Assembly: GCF_000745855.1 (NCBI RefSeq)
Contig: NZ_JQKD01000016.1
Coordinates: 1 to 64,000, forward strand
Direction: 5' to 3'
DNA: 64,000 nt
Source of the DNA: Xenophilus azovorans DSM 13620
GTDB taxonomy: Bacteria > Pseudomonadota > Gammaproteobacteria > Burkholderiales > Burkholderiaceae_C
Each line of letters starts with the position of its first letter. The first letter of the stretch is position 1. The position numbers and the translations under genes were made by a program. The notes under the pieces are model-generated. The model was not told the origin of the DNA. It did not search any database and saw only the letters and a list, made by a program, of their open reading frames with translations. This document shows, one piece after another, positions 40,263-48,713 of this stretch.

Positions 40263-41564
40263 CTACCGCGCCATCCACCACGAGAGCGGAACGGTCACGA
40301 TCTGCGGGAACAGGACCATCAGGAAAAGAACGAACAGGTGCGCGATGAAGAAGGGCATCACGCCCTTGAAGGCGTCGTCCATCGTGATGCGCGAGACGCC
40401 GCACACCACGTTGAGCACCGTGCCCACCGGCGGCGTGATCAGGCCGATGGCGTTGTTGATGATGAACATCACGCCGAAGTAGACCGGGTCGATGCCCGCC
40501 TTGAGCACCACCGGCATCAGCACCGGCGTGAGGATCAGCACCGTGGGCGTGAAGTCCAGCGCGGTGCCCACGATCACGATGAGCACCATGATCACGAACA
40601 TCAGCAGCATGCGGTTGTCCATGAAGGGCTCGAGCATCCTGGCCACCTCGCCCGGGATGTCGGCCACGGTGATGAGCCAGGCGCTGACCATGGCCGCCGC
40701 GACCAGGAACATGACCACCGCCGTGGTCTTGCCCGCCGCCAGCGTGAGGCGGTAGAGCATCGACACCTTGAGCTCGCCGTAGACGAGCATGCCCACCACC
40801 AGCGCATAGACGGCGGCGACCACGGCGGCCTCGGTGGGGGTGAACAGGCCCATCTTCATGCCGCCGATGATCAGCACCGGCAGGAACAGCGCCAGGCTGC
40901 CGCGCAGCGTGACGCGCAGCCGCTCGCCCCACGGCACGCGCGGCGCGGCCTGCACCTTGTCGCGCCGGGCCACCACCCACCAGGTCATGCCGATCGCCAG
41001 CCCCATCAGCACGCCCGGCACGATGCCGGCCAGGAAGAGTTTGGTGATCGACACGTTGGCCGCCACGCCGAAGACGATGAGGCCGATTGAAGGCGGGATG
41101 ACCGGCGCGATGATGCCGCCCGCGGCGATCAGGCCGGCCGAGCGCCTGGTGTCGTAGCCCGCGCGGTTCATCATGGGGATGAGCAGCGCGGCCAGGGCCG
41201 CCGTGTCGGCCACGGCCGAGCCGGAGATCGCCGCCATGATGATGGCCGCCATCACCGCCACATAGCCCAGGCCGCCGCGGAAGTGCCCCACCCAGGCCAC
41301 GGCCATCTCGACGATGCGCCGGGAGAGCCCGCCCGCGTTCATGAATTCACCCGCCAGCAGGAAGAAGGGCACGGCCAGCAGCGGGAAGTTGTCGGCGCCG
41401 TCGACGAAGCGCTGCGCGATGATCTGGCTGTCGAAGGCCGGCAGCACGCCGTTGAAGGCCAGCCAGCCCATCAGCGAGACGCCGCACACCAGCAGCGCGT
41501 AGGCAATGGGCATGCCGATGGCCATGGCGGCCAGCAGCGAGACCACGAAGATCGTGACGGTCAT
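40263..41564 (-). CDS. TRAP transporter large permease (DctM type)
   Basis: A 433-residue integral membrane protein with about 12 hydrophobic segments, starting MTVTIFVVSLLAAMAIGMPIAYALLV. It carries typical DctM motifs such as NFPLLAVPFFLLAGEFMNAGG and SGSAVADTAAL. It is the sodium-coupled channel of the TRAP transporter. The ATG overlaps the DctQ stop by 4 bases. Confidence 0.93.
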   Translation of the reverse strand: MTVTIFVVSLLAAMAIGMPIAYALLVCGVSLMGWLAFNGVLPAFDSQIIAQRFVDGADNFPLLAVPFFLLAGEFMNAGGLSRRIVEMAVAWVGHFRGGLGYVAVMAAIIMAAISGSAVADTAALAALLIPMMNRAGYDTRRSAGLIAAGGIIAPVIPPSIGLIVFGVAANVSITKLFLAGIVPGVLMGLAIGMTWWVVARRDKVQAAPRVPWGERLRVTLRGSLALFLPVLIIGGMKMGLFTPTEAAVVAAVYALVVGMLVYGELKVSMLYRLTLAAGKTTAVVMFLVAAAMVSAWLITVADIPGEVARMLEPFMDNRMLLMFVIMVLIVIVGTALDFTPTVLILTPVLMPVVLKAGIDPVYFGVMFIINNAIGLITPPVGTVLNVVCGVSRITMDDAFKGVMPFFIAHLFVLFLMVLFPQIVTVPLSWWMAR

Positions 41565-42115
41565 CGCGCGCTCCCCGGTGCGGACGCGGGCGCGCTCACC
41601 TCAGTGGCGTTGTCTTCCGACTCCATCACCTGCACCAGCTGCTCGTCGCTCAGGCGGTCGGTGAACAGCAGCCACAGGCGGTGCAGATTCATCACGCCCA
41701 TGACCACAGACACGATGTAGCCGATGCCGTAGACCCAGATCATGGAGATGCCGACCACCGGCGAGATGTTGGTGCGCTGCAGCTCGTGCATCTCGAAGGT
41801 GCCCATGAAGAACAGCACGTTGCAGAACAGCATGAGCAGTTGGTTGATCGCGAAGCACAGCTTGCGGCCCAGCCTCGGCAGGTGGCGGATCATCGTGTCC
41901 ACGCCCAAGTGGGCGCCGTCGCGCATCGCCACCATGGCGCCGATGTAGGTCAGCCAGATGAAGCAGTAGCGCGACATCTCGTCCGAGACGGTGATGCCGG
42001 AGTTGAAGCCGTAGCGCAGCACCACGTTGCCGAAGACCATGACCACCATGGCCACCATGCACACGACCACCAGGAACTCCAGCAGCCGGAAGAATGCGTC
42101 GATCACGCCTTTCAT
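41561..42115 (-). CDS. TRAP transporter small permease (DctQ type)
   Basis: A 184-residue protein with four transmembrane segments and the DctQ motif VLRYGFNSGITVSDEMSRYCFIWLTYIGA. It pairs with DctM. ATG 42115 follows a ribosome site AAGGAGA. The gap to the GntR gene upstream is 50 bases (42116-42165) and shows TG-rich sequence but no clear operator. Confidence 0.9.
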   Translation of the reverse strand: MKGVIDAFFRLLEFLVVVCMVAMVVMVFGNVVLRYGFNSGITVSDEMSRYCFIWLTYIGAMVAMRDGAHLGVDTMIRHLPRLGRKLCFAINQLLMLFCNVLFFMGTFEMHELQRTNISPVVGISMIWVYGIGYIVSVVMGVMNLHRLWLLFTDRLSDEQLVQVMESEDNATEVSAPASAPGSAR

Positions 42116-42165
42116 GGGCTCGTCTCTCCTTGATCTGTTGTTGTGTGATCCGCGCACCGCGCGTG

Positions 42166-42918
42166 CTATGCCGCCGCCTTGATGCGCCGCGGCGGCGCAT
42201 GGATCTGCGGGATGCGCTTGCCCGAGGTGAGCACGGTCTCGATGTCCTCGCGCGCGCCGTCGATCAGCACGCGGATCGCCTTCTCGGCCTGCTCGGGCTT
42301 GCGGGCGATGACCGCGTCGAGCACCGCGCGGTGCAGCGGCAGCGAACTTGCCGGCCCGTCCTTGCGGCGGGTGGAGATCTCGAAGCTGGTGCGCAGCAGC
42401 GCCGCCAGCGCGCGGCTCATCTGCACCAGCATGCGGTTGTGGCTGGCGGCGATCAGGCCCTGGTGGAAGCGCAGGTCGGGCGTGACGTAGTCGCCGCCGA
42501 ACTCGATGGCGTGCTTCATCAGCGCGTAGGCGGCCTCCATGCCGGCGATGTCCTCGGGCGTGGCACGCTCGGCGGCCAGCCGCACCGCAGCCGGCTCGAC
42601 GGCGCGCCGCAGGTCCTGCAGGTCGCGCAGGAAGTCGCGCGACAGGCCCACCCGCGTCTGCCAGACGATGACATCGGCGTCGAACCAGTTCCACTGGTCG
42701 GCCGGCAGCACCCGCGTGCCCACCTTGGGGCCGGTGCTGACCAGCCCCTTGGCGACCAGCGACTTGACGGCCTCGCGCACCACCGTGCGGCTCACGCCCA
42801 GCTCCTCGCACAGCAGCGGCTCCGGCGGGATGGCGCTGCCCGGCGCATAGCGGCCGGCCACGATGTCCCCGCCGATGCGGTCCACCGTGTTGCCGTGGAC
42901 GTTCTTGATGGTCGCCAT
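42166..42918 (-). CDS. GntR/FadR-family regulator of the sugar-acid genes
   Basis: A 250-residue regulator. The winged helix has GSAIPPEPLLCEELGVSRTVVREAVKSLVAKGLV, typical of the FadR subgroup. The FCD effector domain starts near residue 95 with Arg/His residues (FHQGLIAASHNRML) that usually bind metal and a carboxylic acid effector. It lies inside the sugar-acid operon between the Bug receptor and the TRAP genes, so it is the likely local repressor responding to galactonate or a related acid. Confidence 0.9.
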   Translation of the reverse strand: MATIKNVHGNTVDRIGGDIVAGRYAPGSAIPPEPLLCEELGVSRTVVREAVKSLVAKGLVSTGPKVGTRVLPADQWNWFDADVIVWQTRVGLSRDFLRDLQDLRRAVEPAAVRLAAERATPEDIAGMEAAYALMKHAIEFGGDYVTPDLRFHQGLIAASHNRMLVQMSRALAALLRTSFEISTRRKDGPASSLPLHRAVLDAVIARKPEQAEKAIRVLIDGAREDIETVLTSGKRIPQIHAPPRRIKAAA

Positions 42919-42946
42919 GCGCCGCGCGGGGAACGCTCTTCGCCGC

Positions 42947-43927
42947 TCAGGGCTTGATGCCCACCTTGGCGACGAGCTGCTTGAAGTAGGCGTGGTCGCG
43001 CGCCATGGCCTGGCCGAACTCGGGCGCGTCCAGGTAGGCGAAGCCCAGGATGAGCTTGTCCAGCGTCTCGCGCAGCGCCGGGTCCTGCGCGGCCTTGCGG
43101 GTGGCCTCGCGCAGCACGTTCACCACCTCGGGCGGCGCGCCCTTGGGCAGCGCCAGGCCGCGCCAGGTGCCGATGCTCAGGTCGATGCCGCGCTCCTTGA
43201 GCGTGGGCACCTTGTCGAAGGCCGGCACGCGCTGGTCGGCCATCACCGCCAGCATCTTCATCTTGCCGGCCTGCACGTGCGTGGCCACCTCGCCGGGGCT
43301 GACGGCCACTGCGTCGATCTGCCCGCCCAGCAGCGCCACTACGCCCGGCGCCGCGCCCTGGAAGGGCACGTGGTTGAACTTCACGCCCACCTTGTCCTCC
43401 AGGCCCACCGCGGCCAGGTGCCAGATGGATCCGTTGCCGGAGTTGCCCATGGTGACGGTGCCCGGCTTCGCCTTCGCCGAGGCGAGGAATTCCTCGATGG
43501 TGTTCCACGGCGCGTCGGCGCGCACCGTGATGGCCGACGGATCGCCGTTGAGCCGCGCCACCGGCGCGAAGCCCTCGTAGGTGAACTTGGCCAGCCCCAG
43601 GTGCGGCAGGATCACCAGCTCGGCAATGATCATGCCGACCTTGTAGCCGTCGGGCCGCGCATTGAGCACGTCGGTCATGCCGATGACGCCGCTGGCGCCC
43701 GGCTTGTCGTTGACCACCATCGGCTGCGGCAGGTACTTCTTGATGACCTCGGCGAAGCCGCGCGCCAGCGCATCGGTGCCGCCGCCGGCCGAGGCCGGCA
43801 CCACCAGCTCGATGGGCTTGGCCGGGTAGTCGGCCGCCTGTGCGAAGGCGTGCGGCAGCGGCAGCAGGGCCGCGCCCAGGCCCTGGACGACGTGGCGGCG
43901 CGAGATGCGCGGGATGGTGCTCTTCAT
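42947..43927 (-). CDS. Bug/TctC-family solute receptor, without TctAB
   Basis: A 326-residue periplasmic receptor of the Bug family. The signal segment has SRRHVVQGLGAALLPLPHAFA (possible twin-arginine signal). The mature protein begins ADYPAKPIELVVPASAGGGTDALARGF, the typical Bug start that binds a carboxylated ligand. No TctA or TctB gene lies nearby, as for many orphan Bug proteins in Burkholderiales. It begins the minus-strand sugar-acid operon. Confidence 0.9.
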   Translation of the reverse strand: MKSTIPRISRRHVVQGLGAALLPLPHAFAQAADYPAKPIELVVPASAGGGTDALARGFAEVIKKYLPQPMVVNDKPGASGVIGMTDVLNARPDGYKVGMIIAELVILPHLGLAKFTYEGFAPVARLNGDPSAITVRADAPWNTIEEFLASAKAKPGTVTMGNSGNGSIWHLAAVGLEDKVGVKFNHVPFQGAAPGVVALLGGQIDAVAVSPGEVATHVQAGKMKMLAVMADQRVPAFDKVPTLKERGIDLSIGTWRGLALPKGAPPEVVNVLREATRKAAQDPALRETLDKLILGFAYLDAPEFGQAMARDHAYFKQLVAKVGIKP

Positions 43928-43989
43928 GCGTGCGTGTCTCCGGTGTGCGGCGCTCGAAAACCCTAGGCGCCGCGTCGATGCTTGTTCTT

Positions 43990-43999
43990 ATCATATGAT
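43990..43999. promoter_or_regulatory. Palindrome ATCATATGAT between divergent sugar-acid operons
   Basis: A perfect 10-base palindrome in an AT-rich patch of the 149-base gap between the Bug receptor and the IlvD/Edd gene. A plausible GntR/FadR operator controlling both operons. The rest of the gap (43928-44076) shows the ribosome site GGAGAC before the dehydratase and nothing else clear. Confidence 0.45.
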
Positions 44000-44076
44000 G
44001 ATTGAAACGCAGCGGATTCAGAGGAAAAACCCTGAGCCGGCCGCAGCGAGCCCCCTCCTCGCGCAACGGAGACACC

Positions 44077-45819
44077 ATGAGCCACGCCCCCCGCAAGAAG
44101 AAGCCCCCGCACGAGCTGCGCAGCCAGCAGTGGTGGGGCCGCACCGACCGCGACGGCTTCATCTACCGCAGCTGGGTCAAGGGCAAGGGCGTGCCGCACG
44201 ACCAGTTCGACGGCCGGCCGGTCATCGGCATCTGCAACACCTTCAGCGAGCTGACGCCCTGCAACTCGCACTTCCGCACGCTGGCCGAGCAGGTGAAGAT
44301 CGGCGTGTACGAGGCCGGCGGCTTCCCGCTCGAGTTCCCCGTCATGTCGCTGGGCGAGACGCTGCTGCGCCCCACCGCCATGCTGTACCGCAACCTCGCC
44401 AGCATGGACGTGGAGGAAAGCATCCGCGCCAACCCGCTCGACGGCGTGGTGCTGCTGATGGGCTGCGACAAGACCACGCCCGCGCTGATGATGGGCGCGG
44501 CCAGCGTCGACCTGCCGACCATCGGCGTCTCCGGCGGCCCCATGCTCAGCGGCAAGTGGCGCGGGCAGGAGCTGGGCTCGGGCACCGGCGTGTGGCAGAT
44601 GAGCGAGATGGTGCGCGCCGGCACGCTGAAGCTGCAGGACTTCTTCGAGGCCGAGAGCTGCATGCACCGCAGCCACGGCCACTGCATGACGATGGGCACC
44701 GCCAGCACCATGGCGAGCATGGTCGAGTCCATCGGCATCGGGCTTCCCGGCAACGCGGCCTATCCCGCGGTCGATGGGCGCCGCAACGTGCTGGCGCGCA
44801 TGGCCGGGCGGCGCATCGTCGACATGGTGCACGAGGACCTGGTGATGTCGAGGATCGTCACGCGCGAGGCGATGGAGAACGTCATCAAGGTCAACGCCGC
44901 CATCGGCGGCTCGACGAATCTCGTGATCCACCTGCTGGCCATCGCCGGCCGGCTGGGCATCGACCTCACGCTCGACGACTTCGACCGCATCGGCTCCGAG
45001 CTGCCCTGCCTGCTGGACCTGCAGCCCTCCGGCAAGCACCTGATGGAGGACTTCTGCTACGCCGGCGGCCTGCCGGTGGTGATGAAGGAGATCGCGCACC
45101 TGCTGCACAAGGACCTGATCACCGCCAGCGGACAGACCGTGTGGGAGAACGTGAAGGACGCGGAGAACTACAACCCGCAGGTGATCCGCCCGCTGGCCGA
45201 GCCCTTCAAGGACAAGGCCGGCATCTGCGTGCTGCGCGGCAACCTCGCGCCCAACGGTGCCATCATCAAGCCCAGCGCCGCCACGCCCGAGCTGCTGGTC
45301 CACAAGGGCCGCGCCGTGGTGTTCGAGAACGCCGACGACCTGCACAAGCGCATCGACGACGAGGACCTCGACATCGACGAGACCTGCGTGATGGTGCTGA
45401 AGAACTGCGGCCCCAAGGGCTACCCCGGCATGGCCGAGGCCGGCAACATGCCGCTGCCGCCCAAGGTGCTGCGCAAGGGCATCACCGACATGGTCCGCGT
45501 GAGCGACGCGCGCATGAGCGGCACCGCCTACGGCACCGTGGTGCTGCACACCGCGCCCGAGGCGGCGGCGGGCGGGCCGCTGGCGCTGGTGAAGAACGGC
45601 GACATCGTGGAGCTGGACGTGCCGAACCGCCGCCTGCACCTGCACGTGAGCGACGAGGAGCTGGCGCGCCGCCGCGCCGAATGGACGCCGCCCAAGCCGC
45701 CGCTCGATTCGGGCTACTGGAAGCTGTACGTGGACAACGTGCTGCAGGCCGACGAAGGCGCCGACCTCGGCTTCCTGCGCGGCAAGCGCGGCAGCTTCGT
45801 GCCGAGGGACAATCATTGA
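44077..45819 (+). CDS. IlvD/Edd-family sugar-acid dehydratase
   Basis: A 580-residue iron-sulfur dehydratase of the IlvD/Edd family, in the subgroup that acts on arabinonate, xylonate or galactonate. ATG 44077 with GGAGAC upstream; earlier starts add a non-conserved leader. Cluster Cys are in GICNTFSELTPCNSHF and LLMGCDKTTPALMMGA. The substrate/active region has AAIGGSTNLVIHLLAIAGR and DARMSGTAYGTVVLH. It heads an operon with KDGal kinase and KDPGal aldolase, which fits dehydration of galactonate to 2-dehydro-3-deoxygalactonate. Its last codons lie inside a 15-base inverted repeat. Confidence 0.9.
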   Translation: MSHAPRKKKPPHELRSQQWWGRTDRDGFIYRSWVKGKGVPHDQFDGRPVIGICNTFSELTPCNSHFRTLAEQVKIGVYEAGGFPLEFPVMSLGETLLRPTAMLYRNLASMDVEESIRANPLDGVVLLMGCDKTTPALMMGAASVDLPTIGVSGGPMLSGKWRGQELGSGTGVWQMSEMVRAGTLKLQDFFEAESCMHRSHGHCMTMGTASTMASMVESIGIGLPGNAAYPAVDGRRNVLARMAGRRIVDMVHEDLVMSRIVTREAMENVIKVNAAIGGSTNLVIHLLAIAGRLGIDLTLDDFDRIGSELPCLLDLQPSGKHLMEDFCYAGGLPVVMKEIAHLLHKDLITASGQTVWENVKDAENYNPQVIRPLAEPFKDKAGICVLRGNLAPNGAIIKPSAATPELLVHKGRAVVFENADDLHKRIDDEDLDIDETCVMVLKNCGPKGYPGMAEAGNMPLPPKVLRKGITDMVRVSDARMSGTAYGTVVLHTAPEAAAGGPLALVKNGDIVELDVPNRRLHLHVSDEELARRRAEWTPPKPPLDSGYWKLYVDNVLQADEGADLGFLRGKRGSFVPRDNH

Positions 45820-45843
45820 TGACGCAAGCGTCATCAATGATTG
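45810..45843 (+). repeat. Perfect 15-base inverted repeat over the dehydratase stop codon
   Basis: CAATCATTGATGACG, loop CAAG, then the exact reverse complement CGTCATCAATGATTG. The TGA stop (45817-45819) lies in the left arm. There is no T-run after the stem, so it is not a standard Rho-independent terminator. It may stabilise the 3' end or modulate passage into dgoK. Confidence 0.8.
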
Positions 45844-45849
45844 CGGCGA

Positions 45850-45899
45850 GGCTCATGTCGCGAAGCGACGTGAAGGCGCGTCAGCGCCGGGCCGGAGCC
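45850..45899 (+). repeat. Compact multi-stem element before dgoK
   Basis: Two adjacent stem-loops, CATGTCGC/GCGACGTG (45854-45861 with 45865-45872, loop GAA) and GGCGC/GCGCC (45875-45879 with 45884-45888, loop GTCA), are enclosed by GGCTC (45850-45854) and GAGCC (45895-45899). With the upstream 15-base hairpin this looks like a REP-type intergenic element or an mRNA regulatory structure. Confidence 0.5.
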
Positions 45900-45907
45900 A
45901 CAACCCC

Positions 45908-46795
45908 GTGAGCTTCGTCGCCGTCGACTGGGGCACCAGCTCGCTGCGCGGCGCGCTGGTCGCCGACGACGGCCGCGTGATCGAGGAGCGCAGTGCCGCG
46001 CGCGGCATCCTGAGCGTGCCGCCGGGCGGGTTCCCCGAAGCGTTCGAGTCGCTGTTCGCGGACTGGATGGCGCCCCCCGGCCGCACGGCCCTCGTCAGCG
46101 GCATGGCCGGCAGCCGGCAGGGCTGGATCGAGGCGCCCTACTGCCCCTGCCCCGCCGGCGCCGCGGAGATCGCGCAGCGCATCGTGCCGGTCGAGGCGGG
46201 CCGCATCGCCATGGTGCCGGGCCTCTCGGACGAGCACGACGGCGTGCCCGACGTGATGCGCGGCGAAGAGGTGCAGATCCTCGGCGCGATGCAACTCACC
46301 GGACTGGACGAAGGACTGTTCGTACTGCCCGGCACCCACAACAAGTGGGCCCGCGTGCAGGGCGGCCGCGTGACGGGTTTCCGCACCTGCATGACGGGTG
46401 AGTTCTATGCGCTGCTGTCGCAGCAGTCGATCCTCGCCCGCACGCTGGATGCCGCGGCGCCGCTGGACGAGGCCGCCTTCCTCGACGGCGCGGCCCGCGC
46501 CGCGCAGGGCCGCGGCCTGCTGCACGACGCCTTCGGCGCGCGCACCCTGGCGCTGTTCGGCCGGCGCGACGCCGCCGCGCTGGCCAGCTACCTTTCGGGC
46601 GTGCTGATCGGCGAGGAGCTGCGCTCGCAGCCGCTGCGCGAGGCGGGCGAACTGGTGCTCGTCGGCGCGCCCGCCCTCACGCGACGCTATGCCCTCGCCC
46701 TGGGCACCGCCGGCCTGCGGCCGCGCGTGCTCGGTGCCGAAGCCACCTGGGCCGGCCTGCACGCCTTGCACCGGGCCCGTTCGATGCCTGCCTGA
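45908..46795 (+). CDS. dgoK: 2-Dehydro-3-deoxygalactonokinase
   Basis: A 295-residue kinase that phosphorylates 2-dehydro-3-deoxygalactonate at C6. GTG 45908 is the only sensible start. It begins MSFVAVDWGTSSLRGALV, the phosphate-binding loop of this ASKHA-type kinase, and has the family motifs VSGMAGSRQGWIEAPY, FVLPGTHNKWARV and MTGEFYALLSQQSIL. No ribosome site is evident; the structured element at 45850-45899 lies 8 bases upstream. The aldolase gene follows 6 bases later. Confidence 0.92.
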   Translation: MSFVAVDWGTSSLRGALVADDGRVIEERSAARGILSVPPGGFPEAFESLFADWMAPPGRTALVSGMAGSRQGWIEAPYCPCPAGAAEIAQRIVPVEAGRIAMVPGLSDEHDGVPDVMRGEEVQILGAMQLTGLDEGLFVLPGTHNKWARVQGGRVTGFRTCMTGEFYALLSQQSILARTLDAAAPLDEAAFLDGAARAAQGRGLLHDAFGARTLALFGRRDAAALASYLSGVLIGEELRSQPLREAGELVLVGAPALTRRYALALGTAGLRPRVLGAEATWAGLHALHRARSMPA

Positions 46796-46801
46796 ACCGC
46801 C

Positions 46802-47446
46802 ATGCCACTCACCGCCCTCGACACCTTCCGCGACGCGATGCAGGCCCTGCCGCTCATCGCCATCCTGCGCGGCCTCGCGCCCGACGAGGCGCCGGCCATC
46901 GGCGACGCGATCACGGGCGCCGGCTTCCGCCTGCTCGAAGTGCCGCTGAACTCGCCCCGGCCGCTGGAGAGCATCGCCCTGCTGCGCGCGCGCTGCCCCG
47001 CCGCGCTGGTCGGCGCCGGCACGGTGCTGGGCGCACAGCAGGTGCGCGAGGTCCAAGCCGCCGGCGGACAACTGGTGGTGGCGCCGAACTTCGATGCCGA
47101 AGTGGTGCGCGAGGCGGTGCGGCTCGGCATGGTCGCGCTGCCCGGCGTGTTCACGCCCACCGAGGCCTTCGCCGCCCTGGCGGCCGGCGCGCACGGGCTG
47201 AAGCTCTTTCCGGCCGAAGCCGCCTCGCCGGCCGTGCTCAAGGCGATGCTGGCGGTGCTGCCCGCCGGCACGCCGCTGATGCCGGTGGGCGGCATCACGC
47301 CCGAGTCGATGGCCGGCTGGCGCCGGGCCGGCGCGGCCGGCTTCGGCATCGGCTCGGCGCTGTACAAGCCGGGCAAGGACGCCGCCGCCGTGCGCGAGGA
47401 CGCGCAGCGCTTCGCCGCCGCCCACGCCGGCTTCACCACGGTCTGA
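46802..47446 (+). CDS. dgoA: 2-Dehydro-3-deoxy-6-phosphogalactonate aldolase
   Basis: A 214-residue class I aldolase of the KDPG/KDPGal family that splits the kinase product into pyruvate and glyceraldehyde 3-phosphate. The catalytic Glu is in FRLLEVPLNSP and the Schiff-base Lys134 in HGLKLFPAE. The VPLNSP motif is typical of KDPGal rather than KDPG aldolases. It is coupled with dgoK. Confidence 0.92.
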   Translation: MPLTALDTFRDAMQALPLIAILRGLAPDEAPAIGDAITGAGFRLLEVPLNSPRPLESIALLRARCPAALVGAGTVLGAQQVREVQAAGGQLVVAPNFDAEVVREAVRLGMVALPGVFTPTEAFAALAAGAHGLKLFPAEAASPAVLKAMLAVLPAGTPLMPVGGITPESMAGWRRAGAAGFGIGSALYKPGKDAAAVREDAQRFAAAHAGFTTV

Positions 47447-47459
47447 ACAGGAACAGCCC

Positions 47460-48230
47460 ATGTCCGCCCTGCCCCGCGCCCTCTCCCCCGACGCCGAATA
47501 CGCCAGCCCCGCCGTGCGCCGCCTGCGCGACGACCTGTCGCTGGCCCTGCGCGCCGCCGCGTACCACGGGCTGGAGGAAGGCGTGTGCAACCATTTCAGC
47601 GTCATGCTCCCCGGCACGCAGGACCGCTACCTCATCAACCCGCGCGGCCTGCACTGGAGCGAGGTCGGCCCCGACGACATCGTGCTCATCGACGTACACG
47701 GCAACGTGCTGGCCGGCCGCCACCGCGTCGAGCCGACGGCGCTGTTCATCCACGGCGCCGTGCACCGCCTGACGGGCCGCGCCGTGGTGCTGCATTGCCA
47801 CATGCCCTACGCCACCGCGCTCACGCTCACGCAGGACGGCGCGCTCGACCCCACGCTGAGCCAGAACGCGATGCGCTTCATGAACCGCCTGGCGGTGGAC
47901 CGCGTCTACAACGGCCTGGCGCTGGACGACGCCGAGGGCGAGCGCATCGCCGGCGCCATGGCCGGCGAGAACGCGGGCAAGGACATCATCTTCCTGGCCA
48001 ACCACGGCGTGATCGTGGCCGGCCTCAGCGTGGCCTGGGCCTACGACGACCTGTACTACCTGGAGCGCGCCTGCCTGCACCAGGTGCTGGCGCAGAGCAC
48101 CGGCCGCCCGCTGGTGCCGGTGGACGCGAAGCTGGCCGCGCACGTGGCGGCGCAGATCCAGGGCGAGCGCGAGCAGTCCGACCTGTTCTTCGAGGCGCTG
48201 CGCCGCCTGTTGCCGCCGCCGCGGCGCTGA
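47460..48230 (+). CDS. Class II aldolase/adducin-family protein
   Basis: A 256-residue protein of the class II aldolase/adducin fold. Zinc-binding His residues are in VVLHCHMPYATAL and a later VIVAGLSVAWAYDD region; an active Glu may be in EEGVCNHFSVMLPG. Family members act as fuculose- or ribulose-phosphate aldolases/epimerases or decarboxylases of phosphorylated keto acids. In this operon it probably processes a related sugar acid or a side product. The exact reaction is not known. Confidence 0.85.
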   Translation: MSALPRALSPDAEYASPAVRRLRDDLSLALRAAAYHGLEEGVCNHFSVMLPGTQDRYLINPRGLHWSEVGPDDIVLIDVHGNVLAGRHRVEPTALFIHGAVHRLTGRAVVLHCHMPYATALTLTQDGALDPTLSQNAMRFMNRLAVDRVYNGLALDDAEGERIAGAMAGENAGKDIIFLANHGVIVAGLSVAWAYDDLYYLERACLHQVLAQSTGRPLVPVDAKLAAHVAAQIQGEREQSDLFFEALRRLLPPPRR

Positions 48231-48326
48231 TGACATTCTTCACCTGCCTTCGCACCCGGTTTGCAATGCGTTCACATGGCCGCCGGACCATGGGAACACC
48301 TCAGACGACAGACGAAGGAGCAGGCC

Positions 48327-48632
48327 ATGAAGACCCTTTCCATCACCCTCGGCGCGGCTGCGATGCTGGCGCTCGGCGCACTGGTTGCCGCACCGGCTCA
48401 TGCGCACGGCGGCCCTCACGTGCGCGCCCAGGTGTACGTCGCGCCGCCGCCACCGCCGCACTACTACCGCCCGGCGCCGCCGCCGCGCTACGTCGCGCCG
48501 CCCTACTACCACCACGGCCCGCGCCACCACTACTACCGCGACCACCACCGCCGCCACGGCTGGCGCGACAACGACCGCGACGGCGTGCCCAACCGCTACG
48601 ACCGCCGGCCGAACAACCCCTACCGTTACTGA
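48327..48632 (+). CDS. Small exported His/Tyr/Pro-rich protein with Asp-rich loop
   Basis: A 101-residue protein. ATG 48327 has a clear ribosome site AAGGAG. Signal peptide about 1-26 (ending PAHAHG). The mature part is mostly Pro, Tyr, His and Arg, with blocks such as HHYYRDHHRRHGWR. Near the C-terminus is DNDRDGVPNRYD, a calcium-binding type DxDxDG loop seen in thrombospondin type 3 repeats. Possible metal-binding periplasmic or surface protein; no function is known. Confidence 0.75.
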   Translation: MKTLSITLGAAAMLALGALVAAPAHAHGGPHVRAQVYVAPPPPPHYYRPAPPPRYVAPPYYHHGPRHHYYRDHHRRHGWRDNDRDGVPNRYDRRPNNPYRY

Positions 48633-48639
48633 GCCCCCA

Positions 48640-48708
48640 GGGCCGGACTGCGCCCGGCCCGCCCCCCGAGGGGGGCAAGAAAACTTGGGGCGGCCCGGCG
48701 TTTTCTTG
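48640..48708. terminator. Cluster of three stem-loops between convergent genes
   Basis: Three consecutive inverted repeats: GGGCCGG/CCGGCCC (48640-48646 and 48654-48660), GCCCCCC/GGGGGGC (48661-48676) and CAAGAAAAC/GTTTTCTTG (48676-48684 and 48700-48708). They lie between the small exported protein gene (+) and the MATE gene (-), so a bidirectional terminator is likely. It may be a copy of a dispersed repeat. Confidence 0.65.
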
Positions 48709-48713
48709 TGACT

